Below the pieces are notes generated by a model that saw nothing but the letters and a program-made list of their open reading frames with translations, was not told the DNA's origin and did not search any database. The translations under genes and the position numbers were made by a program. From Penium margaritaceum (taxonomy: Eukaryota; Streptophyta; Zygnematophyceae; Desmidiales; Peniaceae), in the NCBI GenBank assembly GCA_023375785.1, contig SZWC01001545.1:104350-168349 (forward strand): a DNA stretch of 64,000 nucleotides, written 5' to 3'. This document shows, piece by piece, positions 35,387-47,270 of this stretch (position 1 is the first letter of the stretch; every line of letters begins with the position of its first letter).

Positions 35387-37029
35387 AGCAGGGGCGAGAC
35401 ACTGGTCTGTGCGCGGTGCCTGGTCCGTTGGGGAGTTCCCGCTCTGGTGTGACGGAGCCCGCGTTCCTGCTTGTTGTCGCATTGTGGCTACCAAGCCGCT
35501 CAGTCGTTGGCTGATGTTGTTGATCGAGGATAGTTTCTCTGCAACTCAGTAGCATCTATTGGAGAGAAGTACTCTTATGACCGGAGAACAACAGAGTTGG
35601 AGGCCACGTGGCTTGGTGGGGAGCAGGGATTGGTGATGCTTTTGCATTGTCAGGGTTGCTGTCGAATTTGTGTCATGGCGCAGATGGGGAGGAAGAAGAA
35701 GGTAGTCAAAAGGTGCTGAAGAGAGTGGGCTGATAGAGTTGGTGAGCAGAAAAGGGTCATGGCGGGTTGCTCTAACTGTTGCGTACTGCTGGTTTTGTTG
35801 GGAGGCGATGCTGAGGAGGTCAAGAACTGCTGGTGGTGCTGGTGAAGACTGAGCTGCAGCTGGTGTGTTTGGTGATGGTGTGCACTCCAGATGATGTGGT
35901 GAGCTCAAAACGGTTGGTGTGGCCATGGCAATCAGGAGGGAAGGTTGAGGTTTTCTAGTTTCAGTCTGCTGGTGGCAGACTTCTGTGGAGTGCTGTGCGT
36001 TGATCTTTGCAGAGCTTGGAGTGTGCAGGTCCAGGGTGACACCGTAGAAAGTTTGCATGAAGGAGGTGAGTTCGTCATGAGTGAAAAGAGGTGATGATAC
36101 AGTAAGTGACTGGAGAGGCTCGTCCTGGGCTTGGTTGTGGTCGTGATGATCTGCTGGTTGTAAGTCTGTGGGGCAAGTGGACACTAAATCCCATGTGGCG
36201 GTAAGGTTCGCTGATGGTTGCTGCTGAGGATGTGGGGAGGATGTTGGCTCAGCTTCTGTTCCCGCACTGGGAGAGTGGCTGTGGAAGAAGAACAGGATCT
36301 TCCTGCATTGTCTCCGCGAATGGCTCTTCAGTTTGCTCCGAGAGTGTAGTTGCTGGATATTGAACAAAGATGAAGAAGGACAAGGAGGTGGAGCTTCTGG
36401 CTGGTTGGATGATGTTGGTAACGAACTGAGGAGAAAGGTTGGTGCCTTTTTCTATCGTGGTTGGATCATTGCTTGATGTCAGCACATATGAGTGGGTGCA
36501 GTTGCTGAGTGTGTCTTCTGCGTCAGGGGTGTCTGGAGAGAGGCTGAACTTCCTTGAGAAGATGTTGCCTGACTGAGGCAGTCTGGGTGGCGGTTCAGTG
36601 TAGATGGGCTGCTGTCGAGGCTCGTTGCGTCAAGGTGGAGCTTTGGAGTGGCCAGGAGACTGCTGTAGAGCTCTGTGACTGGGTGAAGCAGATGAGCGGT
36701 TATTCCTGGTGGTGGATCATCTTGGTGGAGGTACAAGAAGAAGCCCAGCAATGAAAAGGATGCAGAGGATTCCAGAGCAGGCGTGGTCGGGGGTGAGGTT
36801 GTAGTTTAGTCGAGGGACAATCCCAATGAAGGCCGTTCTCCCGAATAGAAGACAGCCAAGATCCTCTCGCTTGTCTGGTTGCAGATGGCAGATGTTGATT
36901 AGTGGCAGGGATGTCATTGCTGATTAATGAGATATCGTTGCTGCTGCTGGTTTGGATAGTGCTTGACGGCTGCTTCTGCTGAGGGGTGTTGCTGCTGCTA
37001 TGATGGTGCTGTTGTGGTGATGCCTCATG

Positions 37030-37530
37030 GGACTCCAACTGTCCGGCAAAGCCAGAAGGAGGATCATGGCTTGCAGCTGAGGGTCGACCTTCCACCCGGT
37101 GGCTAAGCACTCGGCAATAAGGGACTCGATCAGCTACAGGATCTCCATGATGTCGTCACCTTCATTAGCTCGGAGGGTGACGAGCCTCTTAAAGACAAAG
37201 AGCTGGTTAGCAAGGTTGGTAGATGAGTAGATGGTGCATAGCTTCTTCCACGCCTCCGCGGCCTCCGTGCATCCTTGAATGAGGGAGCGCTGCGTCGGAG
37301 CAAGCGCATACACCAACAAGGCAAGCGCCTTCCTGTTATGCTTATTGTACGTGTCCACTTCCTCCGGCGTCGCGGTATCCGAAGGCGCAGTTTCTTCACC
37401 CTTGACCTGCTCAAGCACGACCTTGTCATCAAGGAAGACCTCAAACCCCCACCTCCACAGGTGGAAGCCAAGCCTGTCAAACTTAGAGACGCCGATGCTG
37501 TCTTACTCGGTCGGTGCCATGGCACGCGGC
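37030..37530 (-). pseudogene. Copia gag remnant
   Basis: AWKKLCTIYSSTNLANQL followed by FVFKRLVTLRANEGDDIME is the gag core shared by plant Copia elements (UBN2/gag-polypeptide family). An upstream RLGFHLWRWGFEVF block matches the usual N-terminal F-x-x-W motif, and DPQLQAMILLLALPDSW closes the domain. Homology stops after that, where the unrecognised block begins. Broken, with a few breaks. Confidence 0.8.
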
Positions 37531-37739
37531 GGTAGCGTGCACGTTGTAGAGGTAGGATCCTTCTTGCCACGTAGACCCATAACCCTTTGTTGGCACTAGT
37601 GGATGTGGAGGCACCCTCAAGGATGCCTAGCTCTTGCTGATGGACGCTACCAATGTTTGGGGCAGCCAATGGATACCAATGGTGAAGAGTGTGGAGCACG
37701 AGGATCACGGATGTGAGTGGGCAGAACACGTCGCATTCA

Positions 37740-38312
37740 GTAGAACTGAATCAAAGCACGTTTTTGTTAGTTAGCACAGTAAGATTATATCAGATCCTTA
37801 TATCCTGTGATCTAAGCTTTCCAGCGCATCCAAGCACGCCCAAATCGGAGCAGTAGAGCCCCTGCTACGGCCATCAAAGTAACCCTTGGTGGAGCCGTCC
37901 ACCTTGCCTTGCCCGCTAGGCAATGGGAGGCGCTTCAACGATGACCCGTCGAAGCGCCCTTCCTTGCCCAGAAGTCAAGGAGAAGTTCACCTTGGTCAAG
38001 GAGAGCCCTGTGGTTACTTCTTTTATGGCCCAGATGCATTTGGAGCTCACTGGAGTTGAACTCGGATCACCGGCGGTGGATTATCCCGCCACCCATGGCG
38101 GGTACCAGTTCCCACCCGCCCAACACCCGAACTTCGGGCCAGGCTAACTTTCTGAATACTCACTTAAATTGAGTAATTGAAAGCTCGATCTTGCACGAAG
38201 AAATCCACGAAATCCAAATGTAAAGTCAGATCAGGTGTTTGACCACACTCCACTAGTCTACCCAGGGAACACAATCAACGGCACTCATGGCAAGGGGCAC
38301 ACTATGTCAACA
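37740..38312 (-). repeat. Probable Copia LTR / leader region
   Basis: Read on the reverse strand it starts TGTTGACATAGTGTGCCCC at 38312, right at the satellite border, with the TG start typical of LTRs. A GC-rich piece (37850-38110) and an AT-rich stretch (37740-37830) follow before gag. I find no clear CA end or primer-binding site, so the LTR's inner end is not fixed. An open frame of 74 codons at 37923-38147 on the forward strand has no support as a gene. Confidence 0.5.
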
Positions 38313-39321
38313 CTGACCATGACCACAAAGTTTACCAAGTACATTAAACGGCTATGAATCATAACACGGTTCAGCCACGGTCAGCGTGTCCAATCACAGT
38401 CCAGTTATAATGGGCATGACCTTGCAGGTATAAACAAGGTAGAATAATGGTGGATGGGCGTGGCTATTGTGTGCAATGCCCTGAAAAAGTTGGCATGTGC
38501 CACTGACCATGTCCACAAATGTATCCAAGTGACTTTACTTCTATTCATCATAACAAGAGTCAGCCACGGTCAGATACTCCTATCTGCATGTAGATGTATT
38601 AGGCATGATCTCACAGGTACAAACAAGGTAAAACATTGGTGGCTTGGTATGGCTATTGTGCGCAATGCCTTGACAAAGTTGGCATGTGCCACTGACCATG
38701 ACCACAAAGTTTACCAAGTGACTTAAACTTCTATGAATCCTAACATGAGTCAGCCACGATCAGAGTGCCCAATCACTGTGTACATCGAACATGCATGACC
38801 TTGCAGGTAAAGAAAAGGTAAAAAACCGGTGGCTTGGCACGGCTATTGTGCGCAATGCCTTGACAAAAATGGCATGTGCCACTGGCCATGACCACAAAGT
38901 TTACCAAGTGACTTTAACTTCTACGGATCGTAACACGAGTCAGCCATGGTCAGAGTGCCCACTCATAGTGCACATATGATATGCATGACCTTGCTGGTAT
39001 AAACAAGTTAAACAACTGGTGGCTTGGCCCAGCTATTGTGCGCAATGCCTTGACAAAGTTGGCATGTGCCACTGACCATGACCACAAAGTTTCCCAAGTA
39101 CCTTAAACGGCTATGAATCATAACACGAGTCAGCCACGGTCAGAGTGTCCAATCACAGTGCAGATATATTGGGGATGACCTTACAGGTATAAACAAGGTA
39201 AACTACTGGTGGCTCAGTGTGGCTATTGTGTTCAATGCCCTGACAATGTTGGCCTGTGCCATTGACCGTGACCACAAATGTATCCAAGTGATTTTCACTT
39301 CTATTGATCATAACACGAGTC
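38313..39321 (+). repeat. 190-bp satellite array, forward (about 5 monomers)
   Basis: Begins within a monomer at CTGACCATGACC and ends at ATAACACGAGTC where the next LTR starts. Confidence 0.95.
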
Positions 39322-39928
39322 TGTCTGAAGAATGCAGACACAAGAAAAGCAGCAGCAGAAGCAAGCAGAAGCATCAGAACACGCAAGTATGCGTCAGCAG
39401 AGTGACGTAAGCGAGGGCGGTCCGAGGAGTTAGTCGCGGAAGCTGATAGAAGCTGAGAGGCAAGATAGATGATGTAGACGGTTGATGTGCGAAAGAGTGC
39501 TGGCGACATGAGTGATCGTTGGCGGAGTGTGAGAGCTGAGCGAAGGAGCGAGAGTGACGTAGCGAAGCATTGAGAGGGGCTGGCGAAGACAAAGAATGCG
39601 AGGAGCGAGCAGAGCGAAGACACGGTGGTGAAGCTGCGGAACCAAAGGGGAACAGGATGAGTAGAGCTGTTCTGGTTAACTCGAGGGAATGAACGTCCTC
39701 GGTATAAAAGGGGCAGAACAGGACAAAGTAGCAACGGCTTCTTTCCGCTAGCCGGACGTGGATTACAGGTGTCAGTTTATTAGGGGATGACTTGGACTGT
39801 TGGGTCTAACGGTTAGGGTGACCGAGAGACCGTTGCCAAGGTGATTCAGGTGAGGACCTGAACCCTTATTGAGAGCTCAGTATTTTCTTGAGGAGTGACC
39901 TCAGTCAGAGTCCTTGTATTTTCTGACA
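39322..39928 (-). repeat. 3' LTR of element E
   Basis: On the forward strand it runs TGTCTGAAG...TTTTCTGACA, followed by CCCCCCTTGAATC, the complement of a polypurine tract. The complement of TTTTATACCGAGGACGTTC, the TATA and presumed start region, is at about 39690-39710. Confidence 0.88.
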
Positions 39929-39950
39929 CCCCCCTTGAATCAGACAGAGG

Positions 39951-40691
39951 TCACGTGACTCTTCGTCGGTGGGAGTATCGTTTTCTGTCGGTTGACGACA
40001 TGGTCACTCCGCAGGAGGAAAGAAGGTGGTGCCACATTGCTCCAAGGTCTCCTGGATGGGAGTTCACCAGAGCGTGTAGGCGGGCAGGAACTATCTCCTT
40101 GAATCGAGTTTTGACTTGCCTGTCGGCTGATGCATAGATAGCATTTGACTCCTCCGCTGGCAATGGGTCGAGGTTGAGGCGGTCTCCAAGCAAACGGTCT
40201 GTTAGGCCAAAGCCATACAAAAGGGAAGGAAATAGCCACTGAAGAACCTGATCCATCTAGTCTCGTGCGGAAACTGGAAGCGGTCGTCCATCACTTTCTC
40301 CAGCTTGTGTGGTGAGCATGAGAACCTGGACTGGGGCAGGGATAATGTAGGTTGCATTGTAGCATGTCCTGTCAATCCAGTTTCTCCATGAGGCTTGATG
40401 AAGAATTTGCTCCCAAATGAGAGGTCCGGTACGAGGCTCCAGCAAATGGTGATGGTAGGATGGATGAAGACAAGGACGGAGTAGATCACAGATAGTGCAA
40501 AGAGATCTCTCATATAGCTGTGACTGTCCGCGACCTGTGTGCTGGTGCTCATAGTGGCCAAGGAGCATGCGATCATCACGATGGGGATACAGTGTCCACC
40601 ATTGTGCGTGCCTGATGACAGCAAATTCCCATGCTGTAGCGTATTCTCCGTTGGCAACAAGGACAGGAATTGCAAGAGCATGCTGGGACAT
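39951..40691 (-). pseudogene. Family-specific reading-frame zone of element E
   Basis: Two adjacent open segments, 40257-40691 (starting MSQHALAIPVLVANGEYA) and 39951-40256 (MDQVLQWLFPSLLYGFGL). The first shares with element I the pattern PVL...W...VI...RMLLG-Y-H-H, including DRMLLGHYEHQHTGRG. It also has a Cys/His-containing ERSLCTICDLLRPCLHPSYH stretch that might bind metal. The second shares a Met-Trp-His and Cys-Gly pattern with the later part of element I. Conservation between otherwise diverged copies suggests a real family protein, function unknown. Broken in few places. Confidence 0.5.
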
Positions 40692-40899
40692 GACTTGTAG
40701 TTGAAAGGACGACGCGGTAGATGAGGAGAGTGTAGGAGAGACTAGGATTTGAGAGGCAGGTGTGATGCTGTAGAGGTTGCTGGTAGAGGGAGGCTGATGA
40801 TGAAGAAGGGCGGCAGGATGATCGAGTGGGTGTTGAGGTAAGGGCGACTGTGTTGTGGAGGACGCGGGTTGTTGTGAGTTGGCGGTTTGATTGGAAGAA

Positions 40900-42560
40900 T
40901 TCGTGTGGCGAGCAAGTGATGAAGAGGCTGATGACTACGAATGATTCTGAAGCCGAGAAGTGAGTGCAGGGGTGAAACCGCGTGTACGACAGATGTTTTC
41001 GGTGTGGACGCAGGTTGTCGCGGAATAGGCGATGTGACCGGGCGGATCCTTGTGCCGAGCGAAGAGGAAGCAGATAATGGCAGAGGAACAATGGATGATG
41101 GAGTGGACGTAGGGGCAAGACCTCGTACGTGATTTAAGTAAGGGAGTAGGATGCGGCAAGGAGAAGGCAGATGCCGACGCGCCGCGAGAAATCTCCTGCC
41201 GGCGTGGGTGCAGACTGCTGCGGAAGCGGGCAGCTAGCTCATGCAGATCTTTATGCCGATCACAGATGTTGATGATTGCTGATGATGAAAGTGGAGGCTG
41301 ATAATGATAGCTGAGTGAGCGCAGGGGCGAGTCGCGTGCACTTGAAGGAGGCTTCGGTGTGGGTGCAGGTCGTCGCAAAAAAAGACGATGCGACCGGGTG
41401 GATCCTTGTGCCGAGCTGGAAGCGATTGCGGAAGCGGAGGAAGCGATTGATTGATGAGTGGGTGCAGGGGCGGAACCACGTGCGCAGAAGGAAGTTTTGG
41501 CGTGGGCGCAGGTCGTCGCAGAAAAGGGCGATGCGACCGGGCGGATCCTTGTGCCGAGCTGGAAGCGATGCGGAAGCTAAGGAATCGATTGATTGATGAG
41601 TGCGCGCAGGGATGAAACCATGTGCGCGAAGGGATGCTGTTGATGACGATGATGGATGCGAAGGCGGCGCGGAGAATGCTAATGACGGAGAGATGAAGAC
41701 GAGGCAGGAGACGGACGTCTGATGAAGCTGAGGAGGCTGGAGTAAGGAGGAGTGATGGAGGCAAATGAAGATGAAGACCGAAGGCTGATGATGATGAAGG
41801 AGAAGATGGATAGGGAGCGATGCGAGCGGAGGGAGGCGTGGTGAGAGGCGACGCAGCAGAGAGATCACAACCACTTCTTCTTGCGTTCAAGAGAGTGACG
41901 GCTTGTTCCCCACTTGGCTCAGAAATGGGAGCAAAAAGAGTGGTGGTGCCCGATATCCTGTTCGCTAGAGGAGGTTGGTTGCAGCAGAGGGAGTCATGCA
42001 GCGGGGAGGTCCACTGGACCGCTGATGTCAGGAGAGTGACGACTTGTTCCCTAGTTGGCTCGGAAGTGGGAGCAGGAAGACTGGTGGTGTCCGATATCCT
42101 GACGACGGCAGTTTTCCCTGTAGCTGTTGACAAGACGAGGCGGCGATGCGAGAGGGTGGCTCGAGATGATGGACGAGGGCGGGCTGAGGATTACGGTGAG
42201 GAAGGAGCAGATGAAGCTGATGAGGCGGGATGAAGGAGGAGGAAATGCAGGCGAAGGCAGATGAGGGGCAGCGGGTAGCAGATGGTAGACGGCCGCTCGA
42301 GAGTTGCTTCCGCCTGATGTGGGCGACAGGTCACCGGTTGTTGGCCACGGGCGCGGAGATGGGCGCAGGGCTTCCTTGGGATGACAAGGCGTTTCTTCAG
42401 CGCGGAGAACTTGTCAGGCAGAGCTGCTGATGTCAGCTGCTGGCAAAGCGACGCGGCGTGGGACGACGATAGCGGCGGCAGAGGATTGCAGGAGAAAGCG
42501 ATGGCGGGAAGATGGCGGCAGAGTGATGACGTAGTTACGGGGCACCAGGTGATGTTGCCT
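40900..42560 (-). repeat. Leader of element E with tandem blocks
   Basis: The complement of the CT-rich leader. Blocks equivalent to CACGTGG lie near 40977, 41122, 41333, 41476 and 41618 (spacing about 145, 211, 143, 142), and GGCGGATCCTTGTGC-type text recurs near 41043, 41398 and 41540. The long forward- and reverse-strand frames here are composition artefacts. Confidence 0.75.
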
Positions 42561-42563
42561 GGT

Positions 42564-42575
42564 GCTCTGATACCA
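42564..42575 (-). other. Primer-binding site of element E
   Basis: Forward GCTCTGATACCA, the complement of TGGTATCAGAGC, directly beside the 5' LTR. Confidence 0.92.
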
Positions 42576-43181
42576 TGTCAGAAGAATGGAGACACCAGAA
42601 AAGCAGTGGCAAAAGCAGGCAGAAGCGTCAGAACACACAAGTATATGTCAGTGGAGTGACGTAGGCGAGGACGGTCAGAGGAGTTAGTCACGGAAGCTGA
42701 TAGAAGCTGAGAGGCGAGATAGCTGAGGTAGACGGTTGATGTGAGAAAGAGTGCTGGCGAGATGAGTGATGGTTGGCGAAGTATGAGAGCTAAGCGAAGG
42801 AGCGAGCGTGACGGAGTGAAGCGTTGACAGGGGCTGGCAATGACAAAGAATGCGAGGAGCGAGCAGAGCAAAGACACGGCGGCGAAGCCGCGGAACCAAA
42901 TGGGAACTGGATGAGCAGAGCTGTTCTGGTTAACTCAAGGGAATGAACGTCCTCGGTATAAAAAGGACAGAACAGGACAAAGTAGCAACGGCTTCTTTCT
43001 GCTAGCCGGACGCGGATGACAGGTGTCAGTTTATTAGGGGATGACTTGGACTGTCGGGTCTAACGGTTAGGTCGACTGAGAGACCGTTGCCAAGGTGATT
43101 CAGGTGAGGACCTGAACCCTTATTGAGAGCTCAGTATTTTCTTGAGGAGTGACCTCTGTCAGAGTACTTGTATTTTCTGAC
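42576..43181 (-). repeat. 5' LTR of element E
   Basis: Collinear with 39322-39928. The U3 half is almost identical between the two while the R/U5 half carries most of the differences. It abuts satellite at GTGGCTATTGTG. Confidence 0.88.
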
Positions 43182-46100
43182 GTGGCTATTGTGTGCAATG
43201 CCCTGACAACGTTCGCATGTGCCACTGACCATGACCACAAATGTATCCAAGTGACTTTTACTTCTATTGATCACAACACGAGTCAGCCACAGTCAGAGTA
43301 TCCAATCACAATGCAGATGTACTAGGCATGATCTTGCAGGTGCAAACAAGGTAGAATACTGGTGGCTCGGTGTGGCCATTGTGTGCAATGCCTTGACAAA
43401 GTTGGCATGTGCCACTGACCATGACGACAAAGTTTACCAAGTGACTTTGACTTCTACGAATCATAACACGAGTCAGCCACAGTCAGAGTGCCCAATCAGA
43501 ACGCACATATAGTATGCATAACATTGTAGGTAAAAACAAGGTAAAAAACTCGTGGCTTGGCAGGGCTATTGTGCGTAATGCCTTGAGAAAGTTGGCATGT
43601 GCCACTGACCATGACCACAAAGTTTACCAAGTACATGAAACGGCTATGAATCATAACACAATTCAGCCACAGTCAGAGTGTCCAATCACAGTGCAGATAT
43701 ACTAGGCATGACCTTGCATGTATAAACAAGATAGAATACTGGGGGCTCGGTGTGGCTATTGTGCGCATCTCCTTGACAACGTTGGCATGTGCCAGTGACC
43801 ATGACCACAAATGTATCCAAGTGACCTTTACTTCTATTGATCATAACACGAGTCACCCACGGTCACAGTGTCCAATCAGGATACAGATGTAATAGGCATG
43901 ATGTTGCAGGTAAAAACAAGGTAGAATAATGGTGGCTCGATGTGGCTATTTTACGATATGCCTTGACAAAGTAGGCATGTGCCACTGACCATGACCACAA
44001 ATGTATGTAAGTGACTTTTACTTCTATTGATCATAACACGAGTCAGCCACGGTCGGAGTGTCCAATCACCATGCACATCTTATATGCATGACCTTGCAGG
44101 TATAAACAAGGTAAAAAACCGGTGACTTGGCACGGCTGTTGTGCGCAATGCCTTGACAAAGTTGGCATGTGCCACTGACCATGACCACAAAGTTTACCAA
44201 ATACCTATATACGGCTATGAATCATAACACGAGTCAGCCACGGGCAGAGTGTCCTATCATAGTGCAGATATACTGGACATGACCTTGCAGGTATAAAACA
44301 CGGTAGAATGCTGGTGGCTCGGTGTGGCTATTGTGCGCAATGCCTTGACAAAGTTGGCATGTGCCACTGACCATGACCACAAATGTATCCAACTGACTTT
44401 TACTTCTATTGAGCATAACATGAGTCAGCCACGGTCAGAGTGTCCAATTACAGTGCAGATGTACTAGGCATGATCCTGCAGGTGCAAACAAGGTAGAATA
44501 CTGGTGGCTCGGTGTGGCTATTGTGCGTAATGCCTTGACAAAGTTGGGATGTGCCACTGACCATGACAACAATCCAAATGACTTTGACTTCTATGAATCA
44601 TAACACGAGTCAGCCACGGTCAGAGTGCCCAATCAAAACGCACATCTAACATGCATGACGTTACAGGTATAAACAAGGTAAAAAACCGGTGGCTTGGCAC
44701 GGCTATTGTGCGCAATGCCTTGACAAAGCTGGCACGTGCCACTGACCATGACCACAAAGATTACCAAGTACATTAAACGGCTATGAATCATAACACAAGT
44801 CAGCCACAGTCAGAGTGTCCAATCATATTGGAGATGTAATGGGCATGACCTTGCAGGTATAAACAAGGTAGAATCATGGTGGATGGGTATGGCTATTGTG
44901 TGCAATGCCTTGACAAAGTTGGCATGTGCCACTGACCATGACCACAAATCTATCCAAGTGACGTTTACGTCTATTCATCATAACACGAGTCAGCCACGGT
45001 CAGAGTGTCCAATCACAGTGCAGATGTATTAAGCATGATATTGCAGGTACAAACAAGGTAAAACACCAGTGGCTTGGTGTGGCTGTTTTGGTAATGCCTT
45101 GACAAAGTTGGCATGTGCCACTGACCATGACCACCTAGTTTACCAAGTTACTTTAACTTATATGAATCAGAACACGAGTCAGCCACGGTCAGAGTGCTCA
45201 AGCACAGTGCACATGTAACATGCATGCCCTTGCAGGTATTAACAAGGTAAAAAACCGGTGGCTTGGCACGGCTATTGTGCGCAATGCATTGACAAAATTG
45301 GCATGTGCCACTGACCATGACCACAAAGTTTACCAGGTGACTTTAACTTCTACGAATCGCAACACGAGTCAGCCACGGTCAGAGTGCCCAATCACAAGGC
45401 ACATCTAATATGCATTACCTTGCATGTATAAACAAGCTACAAAACTGGTGGCTTGGCCCGGCTATTGTGCGCAATGCCTTGACAAAGTTGGCATGTGCCA
45501 CTGACCATGACCACAGAGTTTACCAAGTACCTTAAACGGATATGAATCATAACACGAGTCAGCCACGGTCAGAGTGTCCAATCACAGTGCAGATATACTG
45601 GGCATGACCTTACATGTATAAGCAAGGTAAAATACTGGTGGCTCGGTGTGGCTATTGTGCGCAATGCCTTGACAGAGTTGGCATGTGCCACTGACCATGA
45701 CCACAAATGTGACCAAGTGACTGTTACTTCTATTGATCATAACACGAGTCAGCCACGGTCACAGTGTCCAATCACAGTGCAGATGTACTAGGCATGCTCT
45801 TGCAGGTACAAACAAGGTAGAATACTGGTGGCTTGGTGTGGCTATTGTAAGCAATGCCTGTACAAAGTTGGCATGTGCCAGTGACCATGACGACAAAGTT
45901 TACCAAGTGACTTTGACTTCTACGAATCATAACACGAGTCAGCCACGGCCAGAATGCCCAATAAAAACGCACATCTAATGTGCATGACCTTGCAGGTACA
46001 AAAAAGGTAAAAAACCGGTGGCTTGGCACGGCTATTGTGCGCAATGCCTTGACAAAGTAGGCATGTGCCACTGACCATGACCACAAAGTTTACCAAGTAC

Positions 46101-46778
46101 ATTTAACGGCTATGAATCATAACACAAGTCAGCCACAGTTAGAGTGTCCAGTCACAGTGCAGATATACTGGGCATGACCTTACAGACATAAGGTAGAATA
46201 CTGGTGGCTCGGTGTGGCTATTGTGCGCAATTCCTTGACAAAGTTGGCATGTGCCACTGACCGTGACCACAAATATATCCAAGTGACTTTTACTTCTATT
46301 GATCATAACACCAGTCAGCCACGGTCAGAGTGTCCAATCACAATGCAGATCTGCTAGGCATGATCTTGCAGGTACAAACAAGGTAGAATACTGGTGGCTC
46401 GGTGTGGCTATTTTGCGCTATGCATTGACAAAGTTGGCATGTGCCACTGACCATGACCACAACGTTTACAAAGTACACAATAGGAGTCAGCCACGGGCAG
46501 AGTGTCCAGTCACAGTGCAGATATACTGGGCATGACCTTGCAGGTATAAAACAGGGTAGAATACTGGTGGCTCGGTGTGGCTATTGTACGCAATGCCTTG
46601 AAAAAGTTGGCATGTGCCACTGACCATGACCACAACGTTTACTAAGTACCTTAAATGGCTATGAATCACAATACGAGTCAGCCACGGGCAGAGTGTCCAA
46701 TCACAGTGCAGATATACTGGGCATGACCTTGCAGGTATAAAACAGGGTAGAATACTGGTGGCTCGGTGTGGCTATTGT

Positions 46779-46779
46779 N
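46779..46779. other. Single-N assembly join
   Basis: GGCTATTGT jumps to GTTGGCATGTGCC across the N. The two monomers before it share the rare ACGGGCAGAG and TATAAAACAGGG variants, so duplicated contig ends are possible. Confidence 0.85.
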
Positions 46780-47270
46780 GTTGGCATGTGCCACTGACCA
46801 TGACCACAAAGTTTACCAAGTGATTTTAACTTCTACGAATCGTAACACGAGTCAACCACGGGCAGAGTGCCCAATAACAGTCCACACTTAATATACATGA
46901 CCTGGCAGGTATAAACAAGGTAAAAAACCGGTGGCTTGGCCCGGCTATTGTGCGCAATGCCTTGACAAATTTGGCATGTGCCACTGACCATGACCACAAA
47001 GTTTACCAAGTGACTTTATTTTCTACAAATCGTAACAAGGTAAAATACTGGTGCCAAGGCTTTAGCGTCTACGAATTGTAACACGATTCAGCCACATTCA
47101 GAGTGCCCAATCACAGTGCACATATGATATGCATGACCTTGCAGGTATAAACAAGGTAAAATAGCGGTGGCTTGGCACGGCTATTGTGCGCAATGCCTTT
47201 GCAAAGTTGGCATGTGCCACTGACCATGACCACACTGTTTACCAAGTACCTTAAACGGCTATGAATCATA

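Larger units (their letters stand above)
34672..37030 (-). other. Unrecognised CT/AG-biased block inside the Copia relic
   Basis: About 2.3 kb lying where the rest of gag, protease and early integrase should be. The reverse strand has several Ser/Pro/Gln/His-rich open frames: 35546-36367 (273 codons), 36479-36751 and 36700-37110. None has a motif I recognise. The overlapping frame at 36717-36917, with FGRTAFIGIVPRLNYN and a hydrophobic CSGILCILFIAGLLLV, looks more protein-like. It also contains a 49-bp tandem repeat and a (CTG)7 tract. It could be a captured host fragment, a nested unknown element, or decayed leader of another LTR family. I cannot decide. Confidence 0.4.
34532..38312 (-). mobile_element. 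Ty1/Copia relic with unexplained insert
   Basis: A reverse-strand Copia element. From its 5' side (high coordinates) it has an LTR/leader-like region 38312-37530, gag 37530-37030, an unrecognised 2.3-kb block, and a short piece of integrase 34656-34532. Protease, reverse transcriptase, RNase H and the 3' LTR are missing. It is broken, with at least two large losses and several small ones. It is a different Copia lineage from that at 6124: the LTRs and gags are unlike. Confidence 0.75.
39322..43181 (-). mobile_element. TGTCAG-family LTR element with both LTRs (element E)
   Basis: Reverse orientation. The 5' LTR is 42576-43181, the PBS 42564-42575 (GCTCTGATACCA on the forward strand), the leader about 42560-40900, the reading-frame zone 40691-39951, the polypurine tract about 39929-39940 (GGGGG read in reverse) and the 3' LTR 39322-39928. 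Size and plan match element A: about 3.86 kb, no pol. The LTRs differ at roughly 45-50 of 606 positions by eye (about 92% identical), so it looks younger than A. No matching target duplication: GAGTC precedes it, GTGGC follows, and the satellite phase jumps, so at least one flank has been rearranged. Structurally whole, with its frame broken in a few places. Confidence 0.88.

Noticed and set aside
35546-36367. A 273-codon reverse-strand frame as a host gene
   Set aside because: Low-complexity Ser/Pro/Gln/His content, no recognisable domain, no visible splice or promoter context, and it lies inside a transposon relic. Kept only as part of an unexplained block.
37923-38147. A 74-codon forward frame as a small gene
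   Set aside because: It lies in the LTR/leader-like part of a reverse-strand Copia relic and has no other support.
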